A stretch of 64,000 bases of DNA, from NCBI GenBank assembly GCA_946807835.1, contig OX327702.1, positions 13,454,001 through 13,518,000 of the forward strand, in the 5' to 3' direction. The translations under genes were made by a program, and so were the position numbers. Within the stretch, counting starts at the first letter, position 1. Each line of letters starts with the position of its first letter. Shown here one piece after another: positions 10,946 to 21,975 of the stretch. The notes under the pieces are model-generated. The model was not told the DNA's origin. It made no database searches and saw only the letters and a program-made list of their open reading frames with translations. This DNA comes from Ailanthus altissimus. Its lineage: Eukaryota > Streptophyta > Magnoliopsida > Sapindales > Simaroubaceae.

Positions 10946-12420
10946 AGTGTCATTCCTGATGGCATCTCATACATATTGACTCCACGTATTTTATAAACAC
11001 TTTTAGAGTCATGGTCTTAAAAAGTGGATCCGTTAAATTACTTATGGAACACTTCTACAAATAATCACATCTCCTTCAGCCAAGATCCCTCTAGTCATAT
11101 GAGACTCCTCTCAACATAATTAGAGTACTAGTGTCCTCTTGGCACGTTAACTTGTACAATGGACTATTTGTATCACAAACTTATAGGATATGATCCATCT
11201 GTCTTAGAACTCTTCCAAGGCTAGTGATTAACCTATGAATTCTCACTGCCGCTTCCGCTGTGTCTATATGGGTCTGCAGTGAATCCCAGTTTGGTGCATT
11301 TTCAACTTACTTAGTACTATTGAGAATGAACACATTCCACATGTAGACTCTCTAACATCTAGGTCAAACTAAAAGTCTAACTCGATGTGATTTCTCATTC
11401 GTAAGCCACGTTCTCCATATTTAAGAAACTTATCCTTTGCACCCTCAAGGTATCTCAAGATATGTTTGACTACCATTAAGTAGTGGTCACCTGAATTAGA
11501 CTGAAACTGGCTCGTAACTCTTATAGCCAATCTAATCTCAGGTCTTAATCACATCATAACATACATCAATCTCTAAATCGCTAATGTATCTGGTGTGTTA
11601 AACACTCAAACTCTCTCATCTTTCATCTGAAGAGAAACTCTCTTCGAAAGATGAACACCAAGTCTATAAGATGCGTTAACTATCTCATAGTTAATAAATC
11701 ATACCTTCTTAGATGTTATTGATGTGAAATAATTTGGGAGAGTCCTATCAGCTTCCTAACTCTAACAATATAAAGCCTTATACTTAGTATAAAGGAAGCC
11801 TCTTTTAAATCCTTTATGGAGAAATTCTTACGAATTACTTTTGACCGATTGTAACATACTGACATCATTCCTAATGATCAGTATATCATCAACAAAGAGC
11901 ATCAATAAGACTATTATGCTCCTACTGGCCTTTCATACACATAGACCAAAAGTCTGGCTAGACGTAAAACCTTCAGGTTATTCCATGAATATCTCTTACT
12001 CAAGGTATCCATTCCAAAATGCCGTCCTTACATCCATCCTCTTAATTGATCGCAGATCATTAAGAATTACCTTTCTAGAACCAATATAAAGGCTAGAAGG
12101 TCTCTAACTTCCATCTAGCTCCCACTACCTCTTTGTAAACTCTTTACAACCAATGAGAACAATTTTCACGGGTAGCTTAACCAAGTCCCATACTTGATTT
12201 TGATGCATATAGTCAATATTGTTTTCATGGTTTCTTAATACTTCTCGAATCGATGTCCAACATTAACTACCTATAGGTCAATGATGATTTTCTTCTACCA
12301 AGAAAACTCTAAGTTCACCTTCAGGTATCAACCATACCTAAAAGGTGACCTAGACATTCTTTCTGACCCATTTGGAAATGTGCTAAAAGGTCACTGCTTA
12401 ACAGAGCCTGAGTTCTCATC
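10946..12420 (-). pseudogene. B-family copia reverse transcriptase and RNase H, decayed
   Basis: On the minus strand, broken frames read through typical copia reverse transcriptase then RNase H. The catalytic block appears as LFVDDILIIRND near 11870-11920 (usual YVDD). The upstream text with VEENHH and NQVWDLVKLP corresponds to the reverse transcriptase start. The RNase H side carries QSNSGDHYL and ILRYLEGAKDKFL. It aligns with the copy at 63010-64000. Numerous stops and frameshifts make it non-functional. The order reverse transcriptase-RNase H-polypurine tract at the 3' end of pol fits Ty1/copia. The enzyme would copy element RNA into DNA and degrade the RNA strand. Confidence 0.8.
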
Positions 12421-13720
12421 CTTGGTTCATTGATTATTAGATTAACTTCACCAAGTTCAATCTTTCTATGATTCCTACGATCCATGATAAGCTCTTCCTC
12501 TTGAATAGTGGTATACCGAGAAATAAACGCACTTCACTTTTATGAATCATAGAACTAGTATCCTAGTAAATTCACAGAATACATAATAAACCTATATATA
12601 TCTCTTAGGTGTTATCTATCTTACTAAGTAACTCTTATAAAACAAGATACCCTATTGCGTAACTCTTACGTAAACAGGACAACCCCAAGTCTTAAATTAC
12701 TTAAGATATAACTTCCTTCCTTTCTGTATCACATACAGAATGGAAAGAACAGATTCTAGTGGAACTCTACTTAATAAGTAGTTGTCTTTGGAGCAGATAC
12801 TTATAAATATAGATCGGTAACACTCATTATCAATCGGACCATATCTAATAAAGTTTTATTCCTTTTCACTAAAACATCATTATGTTATGGATTACTCGGA
12901 GGACTATAGTGAGTAAGAATCTCATTCTCCCTTAAACAAATGGTAAACTTGTTGTTATTGTACTCACTACCTTGATCTAATCGAAGAGATGTGATGTACA
13001 TTTTGGTATGTTTAGTCATCTCTATGAATACACTATTCATAAACTCGTTAAGTCTTTATGATCAGATTAGGAATCCAACCATCATTAACCAAACGGATAA
13101 GCATCTCATGCATATATGACCTAAATTTAGATACCAGAGCTTCGTATGATTTAAGAAATCTGATCTATAGACATTTCTAATTTTGTATATGATGTCTATT
13201 TATTAAATGATATTCAGTTAATAAAACATCATACTTAATATGCAATACAACTATTGTATTGCATACAAGAAGTAAGTCAAGCTGCTCAACAACTTGGACG
13301 TGCAAGAAATCACCATTTCTTACTCTTAACATTACTTCTACAAGCTATTGCATTGTAGTCTCTCTTAATCCCTGTAACATATTGCTGATATGAGAGGGAT
13401 GTGCAGTATCTCATACCCAGCTTGAAGTCGCATCATATGCCCTAGAAATGTCTATGTTTGTTAAGCACAAACCTATGCGAGTCTTCTTGACTTTTATAAG
13501 GCTTCTAGGGTAGAGGGATTTCCAATACCAACATTACTGTAGTGGAATACTTTCTACCTACATGCTCTCTTGTTGATCTTTGGGATAAATGTTGCCTCTG
13601 AGGATTGATGCTGGGTATTTGCTTCATCTTCTTCTCCTCACACATCTTGTCTTACCAGATATACTTGGAGTAAAAGATGAAGTACCCTGAGCAAAAAGAG
13701 TCATACTCTCTCTTTTTAAT
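12421..13720 (-). pseudogene. B-family copia integrase and protease remnants
   Basis: On the minus strand, a protease trace (SSWV then DTAHPSHISNMLQGL) lies near 13330-13450 and matches the protease of the plus-strand copy at 62081-62191. Integrase follows: LRLDQGSEYNN near 12960-13000, then YSPPSNP, LLDMVRS and GRKLYLKFKTWGCPVYVR-like text (with stops) toward 12640. The aspartate of the first catalytic block was not located. Order and motifs are those of Ty1/copia. Many frameshifts are present and only fragments are readable. Confidence 0.7.
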
Positions 13721-14110
13721 CCTCTTGAGAGGTGTTATTAGAATTATCTTACGGTAAACTCTGATCAACAATAAATTCAATTTTTTTTTTTAATCTAGAA
13801 CACTTCTGAGGTTCATCCATCGGTTAGAGTAATTCCTAGTACCCTAGAGTTGGACTGCATCAACTATACACACCAACTGGTTCGTAGTGGCCATTAGATT
13901 TGATAAGCCAAACTAACGAGAGATGTAAGCGAAATAGTCATTAAATCACTAATGGAACGTTTTAAATCATGGTTATACTAATTATACATTTTCGATTTAA
14001 AATGCCCTCCCATTGCTTTACGTAATCCCAATAATCTCTCAAATGAGAAGATAATAGTTTAAACTTTTTAAACTATATAGCGAAAAGTAGATCCCATTGA
14101 AATTTACTCG
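13721..14110 (-). pseudogene. B-family copia gag region, largely eroded
   Basis: By position, gag should lie here. The flanking leader text (ATTTTAAATCG..., 13990-14040) matches the leader at 61080-61130 of the plus-strand copy, but the gag-coding text itself cannot be read as a continuous frame. It is either deleted or too diverged to recognise by eye. Confidence 0.45.
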
Positions 14111-14408
14111 GGCCTTACGCTGTAGCAATATTGGCCTTTGTAAACCCAACAGGTAGACAACATTTGTCAATTGTATCTCATGCAACTCTTACCCCTTGAT
14201 CCTGAATACACCTAATCCTTACGCTCTAGCAATATTGGGTAAGTGTATTCCAGATTAACTTGTCAATGATCAAATATATGCTGATGATACTACCCTCACA
14301 CTGTAGGAATATTGGGCAATACTTTCGCATATATTTGTCTCATCTCATGTTTAACTGGTATAATCCAATCCTAACCAACCAAGTCCCTCACACTGTAGCA
14401 ATATTGAG
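14111..14408 (-). repeat. Four spaced copies of a leader motif (minus-strand B element)
   Basis: Four related motifs lie at 14385-14408, 14293-14316, 14217-14239 and 14111-14135. In sense orientation they read approximately CCCAATATTGCTACAGYGTRAGG. Start-to-start spacing is about 92, 76 and 106 bp. The plus-strand copy has four corresponding motifs with spacing of about 92, 78 and 101 bp (60690-60984). They lie in the untranslated leader just upstream of gag. Confidence 0.7.
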
Positions 14409-14754
14409 AAAAGGCTGACGTGACTCGTCTAACAACGCATTGACAAGACGGATCAGAATAAAATATTATCTCATAATGTAATATTCTTCAACCTGATTAA
14501 GAGAGATTTTTGTATCAATGGTCTCTATTTTTTTAAGAAGGGTGATTCTCAATTAATTAATTTTTCTATGTAAGCACAACTAACCCCCACCAGTAAGGCT
14601 CCCACTATGGTTACCAGCACAAAAAACTTAATTCTGGTTTATAATACAGACTGATAACTCTTTATCACTGCATCTCATAAGCTCCAGTTTATAATGTAGA
14701 CTGATAACTTTTATCACTATATCTCATAAACCTGCACATGCAACATTAATTTTG

Positions 14755-15235
14755 AAACACTGTTAAAAAAACTGTAGCTATGAGCAGTGAATTTACTATA
14801 GTTGTGAACAATAACATTTACAGTATCGGTGAACAGTGAAACATTTTGCTGTTCATATGCTACTGTTCAAGTGAATAATATACCGCCGCAGCGTCAGATG
14901 TCATCTCTGCAATGCTGAAAGGTCAAACCCCCAGTCTCGCAGTGCCACATCTCCTCGCTGCAGTGCTATGAGGTCAAACCTTCAGCACTGCGGTGCTCGG
15001 GTCTCCTCGCTACAGCGCTGAGAGGTCATAGCTCTAGCGCTGTGGCACTCATGCTTCACCGCTGGGGTACAAATTCTAGAAACCAACGCCCCAGCACAGG
15101 CTCACCAGCGTTGGGAGAAAAAACTCTCAGTACCCCGGTGCCAAGCCTTCAACGCGGCAACACTGGGAGGTCAACCTCCAGCGCTGCAGCGCTAGCCCCC
15201 TGGCGCGGCAGCGCCCAGTGAACCCTCTTTTGGCA
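14755..15235 (-). repeat. Palindrome-rich GC array in leader of the minus-strand B element
   Basis: From 14755 to 14880 the motifs are ACTGTAGC, TACAGTA, GAACAGTGAA. From 14880 to 15215 they become GC-rich half-palindromes such as CAGCACTGCGGTGCTC, CTACAGCGCTGAG and CTAGCGCTGTGGC, repeating about every 25-35 bp with AGGTCAAACC-like spacers. It sits about 100 bp downstream of the primer-binding site. Confidence 0.7.
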
Positions 15236-15319
15236 TACCTATTTCAATACTTGAAACTTGCCATTTTCACTGGGTCTTTTGCATCCATTCACTCAAACCA
15301 CACCAAAATATGCTTTAAA

Positions 15320-15333
15320 TGACTCTGATACTA
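15320..15333 (-). promoter_or_regulatory. Primer-binding site of the minus-strand B element
   Basis: On the minus strand this reads TAGTATCAGAGTC, two changes from the initiator-Met tRNA site TGGTATCAGAGCC. It abuts the LTR end at 15337 and fixes the element orientation. Confidence 0.75.
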
Positions 15334-15605
15334 TAATGGACGGGGGATATAATACATGTGGGTGTATGCATGTACAATTATATCTATTGCCTAATATACG
15401 TATCCTATACATATAATACGCGGCGAAAGTGTTAAATTAAATAATAAACACAATAAATACAATTTATTAATCACATTAATATATTAGTAAGGTTGAGAAC
15501 TTATCTGAATGTATAATGTTATACACGTATATCTCTAGAGTCTGCATAGAGACTAACTCGCGGGTAGTTCTAGTCACCAACTTGGTAGGCTTGGTGAGTT
15601 AGAAC

Positions 15606-17017
15606 TGATAGGGGCATAAAAGCGCTAGTAGAATTTGTACTTAACTTTTGTATTTTGCTCTAAATCATAAATATTTGATTATTTAATTGTGTTTTCTAAT
15701 CATAAACAGATGCATGATGGAAAATGTGACGCATAGGAACAAACGGGAGGCAAATCAGACGTCAAACGAAGAAGTTACGCTCAAATTACGAAAGTAGCGC
15801 AGCAATAGCAGGTGGTGGCTGGGCGCCGCAGCGCCCAGAACAGTGTGTGAGCGTCGCGACGCTCAGCACCCAGCGCCGTGGCTCTCATCAAAGATTTGTG
15901 GATACCTGTACTCGTGTCCACCGCCGCGGCGCTGAGACCCCAGCGCCGCGGCGCCCATGCGGAAGATTTAAATACTCCTCCTTTCTTTGAGAAAAGAAGA
16001 GGGACGGCTCGTGCCTAGGGTTTTTGAGAGAATAAAAACACTCTTTTGAGGCAAAAATAGAGATTTTTAGTAAGGAGAATAACACAAGCGACACACACAC
16101 ATTCAAGCCAAGAAATCAAGGTGAAGTTATTGAAGATTGAGGAATCAACTTTTAAGCAATCAAGACAAGAGAAAGAAGAACAACTTAGGGGATCACTTGT
16201 TTTGTTTTATTCCTTACTTTTAAGAGATGATTTCGTTCATTATATTTTCATACTTTTGCTTTGATATTCTTGTTTTGAACATGAGCTAATTTTTCTTGAT
16301 CTAGAGTTAGACGTTATTGAACCTAGTATGTAATTAATTTTTTTAATCTCTTAGTTATGAACTTTTGTCCCTTAATTGATTCAATCTATCCATGCTTATT
16401 GCTTTCATTATACTTGATCACTATTTTGATTGTTTAGGAACAATGATAACTTTGACGAAAGGAATCATGTGTTTAGCCTATGGTAGATTGATACATGATC
16501 ATAGGGTAACATCTATGAGTTCCATCTAGGATAAACATATACCTAGGTGGCATGTATGGTTTGATTAGACTTAATCTTAATGAGTTGCATCTTATTCGAA
16601 TTACTATAGACATATAGGTAATTGTTAAGGTGTGATATTATCATTCGACTGTCGGCAGAAGCTTATGATGAAATCAGTGTCTAGCCAATCAATTAACAAA
16701 AAGGGAAATAACTAAGGGGTTAAAGGGTTCAGTGAATACTAGGGGATGCGTCGATACCCTAGATTACTTATCAATTGAGTGAATTCTATCTCTAAGTAAT
16801 TGCAATACTTTAATTAGGTTCAGTTCAATAGCAATAATTTAGTTAGTTAAACTCTATCCTTGAAGTTAATCTGGATAAAGGTAAAGTAAAGTAATTTTAG
16901 TATTCGATTGAAGAACATAGAAACAATAATCTCTATGAGATCGATAATCTAGACTTAGTCCTATATTACTTGATACGAAAAGCGTGCACTTACGCTAGGT
17001 CAATAAAATAGACATCA
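15606..17017 (+). mobile_element. Solo LTR C2
   Basis: This LTR begins TGATAGGGGC and ends GACATCA. It is flanked by a perfect 5-bp target duplication, agaac, at 15601-15605 and 17018-17022. The 3' half matches C1. A palindrome-rich block (15789-15960) precedes a TATA-like box at about 15967. A frame on the minus strand (15888-16106) crosses these palindromes and is not a gene. No internal region remains. Confidence 0.85.
15789..15960 (+). repeat. GC palindrome array in the C2 promoter region
   Basis: It includes a perfect 16-bp palindrome GAGCGTCGCGACGCTC (15849-15864), a perfect 12-bp palindrome GCGCCGCGGCGC (15943-15954) and the near-perfect GGGCGCCGCAGCGCCC (15821-15836), with two more half-diverged copies between. 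They lie immediately upstream of ATTTAAATA, where the transcript would start. Confidence 0.8.
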
Positions 17018-17109
17018 AGAACAACAGCCCTATACGCAGCACTGGGTTTAATTCTTAAACCCTAAAATGGTCGGTGTGTGTTTTTATTTTTTTGTGTATT
17101 TATACAATT

Positions 17110-17275
17110 GTACATGTTAGACTATATGAGGCCCACTAACCCTTTAGTCCAACTAGTACCAGGATCACCACCCCCTACTAGTCAGGCACTGGCGCACCCA
17201 CACAATCAGTTCAGGTTACCTGCGCCCTTAACGAATCGAACCCTCGCCTTTAAGGAATCGAAACACACTTGTTGT
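17110..17275 (-). mobile_element. SINE-like unit inside the B2 LTR
   Basis: On the minus strand GAGGGTTCGATTC (RNA polymerase III B-box-like) is followed by GCAGGTAACCTG and the body GTGCGCCAGTGCC ... TTGGACTAAAGGGTTAG shared with 10760-10842 and, in part, 58330-58360. Ends are approximate and no target duplication was recognised. Confidence 0.5.
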
Positions 17276-18593
17276 CAATTCTACCACCCAACACACTTGT
17301 ATTATCACTTATTTTGTTTAATTAATATTAAAACAAATTAAAACACATGCTTTTATGTTTTATGATTATATAAGCAATTTAAATAATTAAACATATGAAT
17401 TTTCAATTAAGAAAATTTGTAAGCCATTCATTTTTTTCCTTTAATATTTTAGTCAAATTAAAATATGTCAACAAATGCTTATATATAAATAATTGTTTGA
17501 CTTGCAATAATAATATCAATTATTATTATTATTTTATTCTAAAAATAATTTTATGAATAAAATAATAATTTTACCTGTCCAACAAGTAATGTCATTTTGG
17601 TAATTTTTAAGTTGAACAATAATTAGCTTATAATATGCTATGTGTCATCATCCTATTGGTCAATAATTATTGTTAGCTAATTGATGTACTTAACTCTTGA
17701 CAAATGCAGTTCTCGAGAGATACTGAAGTAAATGTCCAGTTTATTAGAATTTACTAGATTGAACTATTCAATCTAATACACTACCCCAGTACACAACGAA
17801 TTCACTTCATATTGCAGGTCTGCCTAAGTCCACAGCCGATTTGTCAAACGAAACTATTTTGTGAGTCTGTGATCGATGCCCTATGCATACGTCATGGATA
17901 TTATAAATCAACCCGTCTGACCATACAAGTTGAGGTCATGGCACATACGTATAATCCTTCTACCAATTATATCATAGAAGAGAGAGGATATAGATCATTA
18001 CTATCAAATTCCTATTTGCTTATCTAGTGAACTTATCTCCATACACGTATTTTGATAAATAATATACACAAACACTTTTGCGATATTGTTTAACCTTGTG
18101 GGAAACTCTTTTTTTGGGTTTATTGCTTATGGCCATAAGACTTTTTAAGATACAGCCTCGAAGCATTCAAATATACAACTCATCCTTGTGAGCTGACAGA
18201 TATCATATCTGCACACACTAGACTCTATGAGCATCAGACTATACCCAGCGACACATAGCAGTAAGAGCATGAAAAATCTCTGACATTCGTAGAACCAAAG
18301 TATAATAGATTACTCATAAGCCCACCATGGGATTCAGGTCAAAAGACCATGAATACTACTCAACTTGAGAGGACTTACCATTGATGGCTTCATAGGGTGT
18401 CTATTGGGTTCTCGTTGAGCCTGTTTAGTATTCAGTTTTCACTGAATACCTGTATGCTATAAGAGCTTCTGTTAAGCTCATGGTCAATTAAGAACAACCA
18501 TCTAGACCATCCAGATATAGTCATACATTGATTTATGAAAAAAGGTTCCATCGAAAGACCTTCATCGATGAATTAGACCAGGAACATTATATT

Positions 18594-21363
18594 TGTAATA
18601 TCCAATCCCTATTAGTAGTATTGGCGCCTAGATTTCGGTATAGAACAAATAAGACACCGTAGGGTTACTCGATTTTAACCCTATTAGAAATATTTTCTTT
18701 ATAGTGCACGTGAGAGATATCAGACCTAATTTGGTAATTTCACACTTGATCGGTGCGCCGGACGACCCTAGAATATTTTTAGAATTTTTCTCTATTGACT
18801 TGGAAAAGAAAATTCTAATTTATTACATGAATTTCCATTTAAGGGTTATGAATGGAACAAGCCTTTGTTGAGAAACATAATCCATATATTAGAGAATGGA
18901 CCAATTAGAAGAAATCTCATGGATTGCCAAGTTGGAAGTTCTAGTTAGTTCTTTGAACTATTCTAACTAAATAGTTACAAATGAACTAATTACATAATTA
19001 GTTTTTAACTAATGGCAAATTAGAAGTTTTAAGTAAGTTGAAGGGCAAAATGGTAAATTGAGGGAGCACTATATATATGTTAGAAGTGTGTAGAAATTTG
19101 AAGAGAGATCAAACCAACACTTAGCCAATAAAAGAGAGAAATTCGAGCTTCAAAGGGGGTGCTGCTACAGGGACTATTCAAGTTTTTTTTTCATGATTTT
19201 TCATGTGTAATCAAGCCAAATTAAGGTTACAAACCAATCCCTAAGCTCAATTGAAGTCTCTATTAGTGGAAATTCAAGAAAAAGAGGTAAGAAAAGCATC
19301 TTTTATGAGTTTGATAAGTGAGAATTCAAGAATGTGTTAATTGATGTTCTTATGTGTATTCTTGGCTTAGATTGAGTTAAATTCTAGTTTGGAGCTTGAA
19401 GGAGTCATCAATTTGAAGAAATTGGCAAGGTGAGAATTAGGGTTTTTGGTGATTTTGTTGTAGAGATTTCAATTGATTGTAATTAGGGCTTTAGAATGAA
19501 ATTGGCATGATTTTGTTGTAATTGGAACAAGAAATTGAAAAAAAAGAATGTGTTGTAACCTAGGGTGAAATTCTGCCACTTTAGGGAAGTTAGAAATTGA
19601 GTGGTGTTTTGATTGAATTGTTGTGTGTAAATGATGCATATTGTGAATTGAATGTATATGGTTGATGAAAAACCCAAAAATGAAGAAAATGGGACATAAT
19701 TGTCCATGTTGGAAAGGTGGAGGGCAAGTATGTCCAATCAAATGATAAGGTGTTCAATAATTTTCAGGGCGCTGGATGGTGAGTTAGTTTCGATTATGGC
19801 TCCGTAACGAAAATCGGGAAGTAGTTTACCTCCGGGCTTTGTATGCCGATTAGGGCATTTATTAGTTAAATGAGATTCTAGTGTTCGATTTGGTTCTAAA
19901 TGTCATTTATGGCGCGTAGGTGAGGATAACCGAGAGCGTTAACGGGAGCAGGAATCGGGAGCGAAATTGAGCACGGAGCGGTTGTGAGTGAAATCTGTCA
20001 TTTCTTTTACTCTTCGGTTATTATGTTTTCGCACAATGACTATGTATGTTTTATGAGCTTTCGATGCATAAACATGATTTATGATCTTGATATATTCATA
20101 GACATGCTTTTACATGATCGATTTGTGAAACAGTTTGGAAATTACTGCATTTGTTTTAAGGCCATTGATACCCTCAAATTATAGTGGTGATGATTGTATT
20201 AGACCCGGCCGGTATATCCCGTGCACATGGGCAGGTCTTGGGGGTGTGTCACTAACTCCGGGAAGTTGGGATGTCGAGTCATGTGAGTCGCTCTATGGGT
20301 ACGGGATATTGTCTCGCTATATGCATGCGATGTAGGATTCCGCTGCGTAGCCAGTGAGATGTCTTGAGATGTCACTGTGGGTGCTGCTAGTTGAGGTGCC
20401 CCGTGACCTACTCACGTATGCGGTGCTAGTTGAGTCGCTGCGTGGGTATAGAGCTTTAGGGTTACCATTGGTACAATTTAGAAAGAAAATGGCCGAGCGA
20501 GAATTTTACTAGTTTTCGATTTACCGATAGCATTTATGCATTGATATGCACACAGTAGTTATTATGTTATACAGATTCTGAATATAGTTTTCCAAAGATG
20601 TAGATAAAACCCGCTCGGCAAGATTTCATTAGCATATGATATTATAAACCGTTTTACAATTTTACATCCGTTTTAGAAGCATAATTTCTGCATGTACTTT
20701 AGAAATTGCTATCTTTGTATAATATTCTTGTAATTGAATTCTCATTTACACTCACTGAGCTCCTTTAGCTCACTCGTTTTATATTTTATGTTTTAAACCC
20801 CTTTCCCAGGTGCAGGTCTCAGAACGCAAGCTGCTGATTCTCCGATCGCCGAGTAGTGGGCCGAATCCAAAGATAATTTTTGTACATGTAAATGTGCTAA
20901 TAGCACTCTTTACTTTATGCATAATAGTTGTAGGCATGTATATTTGTAAGTATGTGTTGAATCAAGAAGAAAAGATTTCCAGTTTATGATGATCATTTTT
21001 ACTTTTATGATTATGCTTATTTTATGATTTACACGAAATAATTGAGTTGTGTTGGATTTGATTTGAAAAGGACCGGAGGTTCGAATTGCTAGAATTGAGA
21101 TGTGTTGGAATTAGAAGTGAAATTTCTTTGCAGGTTTATGTGAATTTTCCAAAAAACAGGGGAAACTCTGTCCGTTTGTTTTTAAAACTAAAAAGTCGTT
21201 TTCATGTATATTACTAGATCTTCTTAGTAGTAACAAGAATTAAAAAGGGGTTCGCCTCGCGGAATTTCTTAACTTACCCAGTTAGGTTCGGAGGAACTTC
21301 CGTCGAGGTGCCCGGCAGGGCCGCTGGGATCTATAGTAGAGGGTCTCGGGTCGGGTCCTGTCA
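18594..21363 (+). mobile_element. 5' LTR of the Tekay-like element
   Basis: It begins TGTAATATCCAATCCC and ends GGGTCCTGTCA. A TATA box CTATATATAT is at 19070-19079. The downstream half contains imperfect internal repeats (GTGCTGCTAGTTGAGGTGCC and GCGGTGCTAGTTGAGTCGC near 20390-20450). The frames on either strand within it recur in the other LTRs and have no recognisable domain. Confidence 0.93.
19070..19079 (+). promoter_or_regulatory. TATA box of the Tekay-like 5' LTR
   Basis: CTATATATAT is conserved at the equivalent position in the 3' LTR (about 26212-26221) and in the solo LTR (about 46254-46263). It is the likely RNA polymerase II start region of the element. Confidence 0.6.
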
Positions 21364-21366
21364 GAG

Positions 21367-21378
21367 TGGTATCAGAGC
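21367..21378 (+). promoter_or_regulatory. Primer-binding site of the Tekay-like element
   Basis: TGGTATCAGAGC is a perfect 12-base match to the 3' end of plant initiator-Met tRNA, three bases after the 5' LTR. Confidence 0.95.
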
Positions 21379-21513
21379 ATGGTTTTTGAAGTTTTAGTTA
21401 AAAAGTTCATTTTTAGAATGAGATTATTGAAATTGCTTGCATATTTTTCTAAGTTTAGAAAGTTGAATTCTTTGCATTTGATAATCATTTGCATCACTAA
21501 ATTTTTAGAAAAT

Positions 21514-21975
21514 ATGCATCGTCGTGGAGGCCCACGTACTAGGAGAGCAGCTGCGGAGGCTTTTGCACCTGAAGAGGAGCAGGGAAATGAGTTAGTAAAT
21601 GTTCCTACGCCTCAGACCCCTCCTGAATCATCTCAACCCGCTGAGCCAGAGGGTGGAAATGTGAATATAGCTCAAATGGCCCAGATACTAGCAGCGGCGA
21701 TCCAACAGCCGCGAGAGTCCGGAGTGTCCATTGAACGCGCCAAGAAATTGGGCGCTAAGGCTTATGATGGAACTGGAGATCCCGAGAGAGTTTTATCTTG
21801 GTTAGAGAACAATGAAGAAAATTTTCAGGTTATGGGATGTACGGAAGAGCAGATGGTGGTATACTCTGCATTTCTATTGAAAGAAGGAGCGAAGGATTGG
21901 TGGAAGGCCTTGCAAAGGAGAAACGCCGATGGGGTGTCTTGGGCGCTTTTCAAAGAAGAATTTCCCGGTGTGTAA
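21514..21975 (+). pseudogene. Gag of the Tekay-like element, truncated by internal deletion
   Basis: The likely start is ATG 21514 (MHRRGGPRTRR); the frame is open further upstream from 21379, but that part overlaps leader sequence beside the primer-binding site. It has a basic N-terminus, a Pro/Glu-rich linker (PTPQTPPESSQPAEPE), then the gag core with FDGTGDP-type text (AYDGTGDPERVLSWLENNEENF), MVVYSAFLLKEGAKDWW and WALFKEEF. It stops six bases after EEF because a deletion has removed the rest of the capsid domain and shifted frame; the zinc knuckles follow at once in another frame. Relatives usually have some 150-200 more residues here, an inference from the family. No full gag can be produced. 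Confidence 0.88.

Noticed and set aside
14111..14408. CRISPR-like regularly spaced repeats
   Set aside because: There are only four imperfect units with unequal spacers, homologous in another copy of a retrotransposon leader; plant DNA.
19469..19741. Minus-strand frames of about 80-90 codons, recurring at 26629-26886 and 46670-46927
   Set aside because: They recur because the same LTR is present three times. They overlap each other in different frames, lack any domain, and lie in the LTR.
20135..20335. Repeated plus-strand frames of 66 codons with GDDCIRPGRYIPCTWAGLGG text, also at 27281 and 47322
   Set aside because: This is LTR sequence common to Tekay/Del-type elements; no start context or protein family supports translation.
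21379..21513. Gag extended upstream by 45 codons
   Set aside because: The extension starts one base after the primer-binding site and has no gag similarity; the Met at 21514 followed by a basic stretch is the better start.
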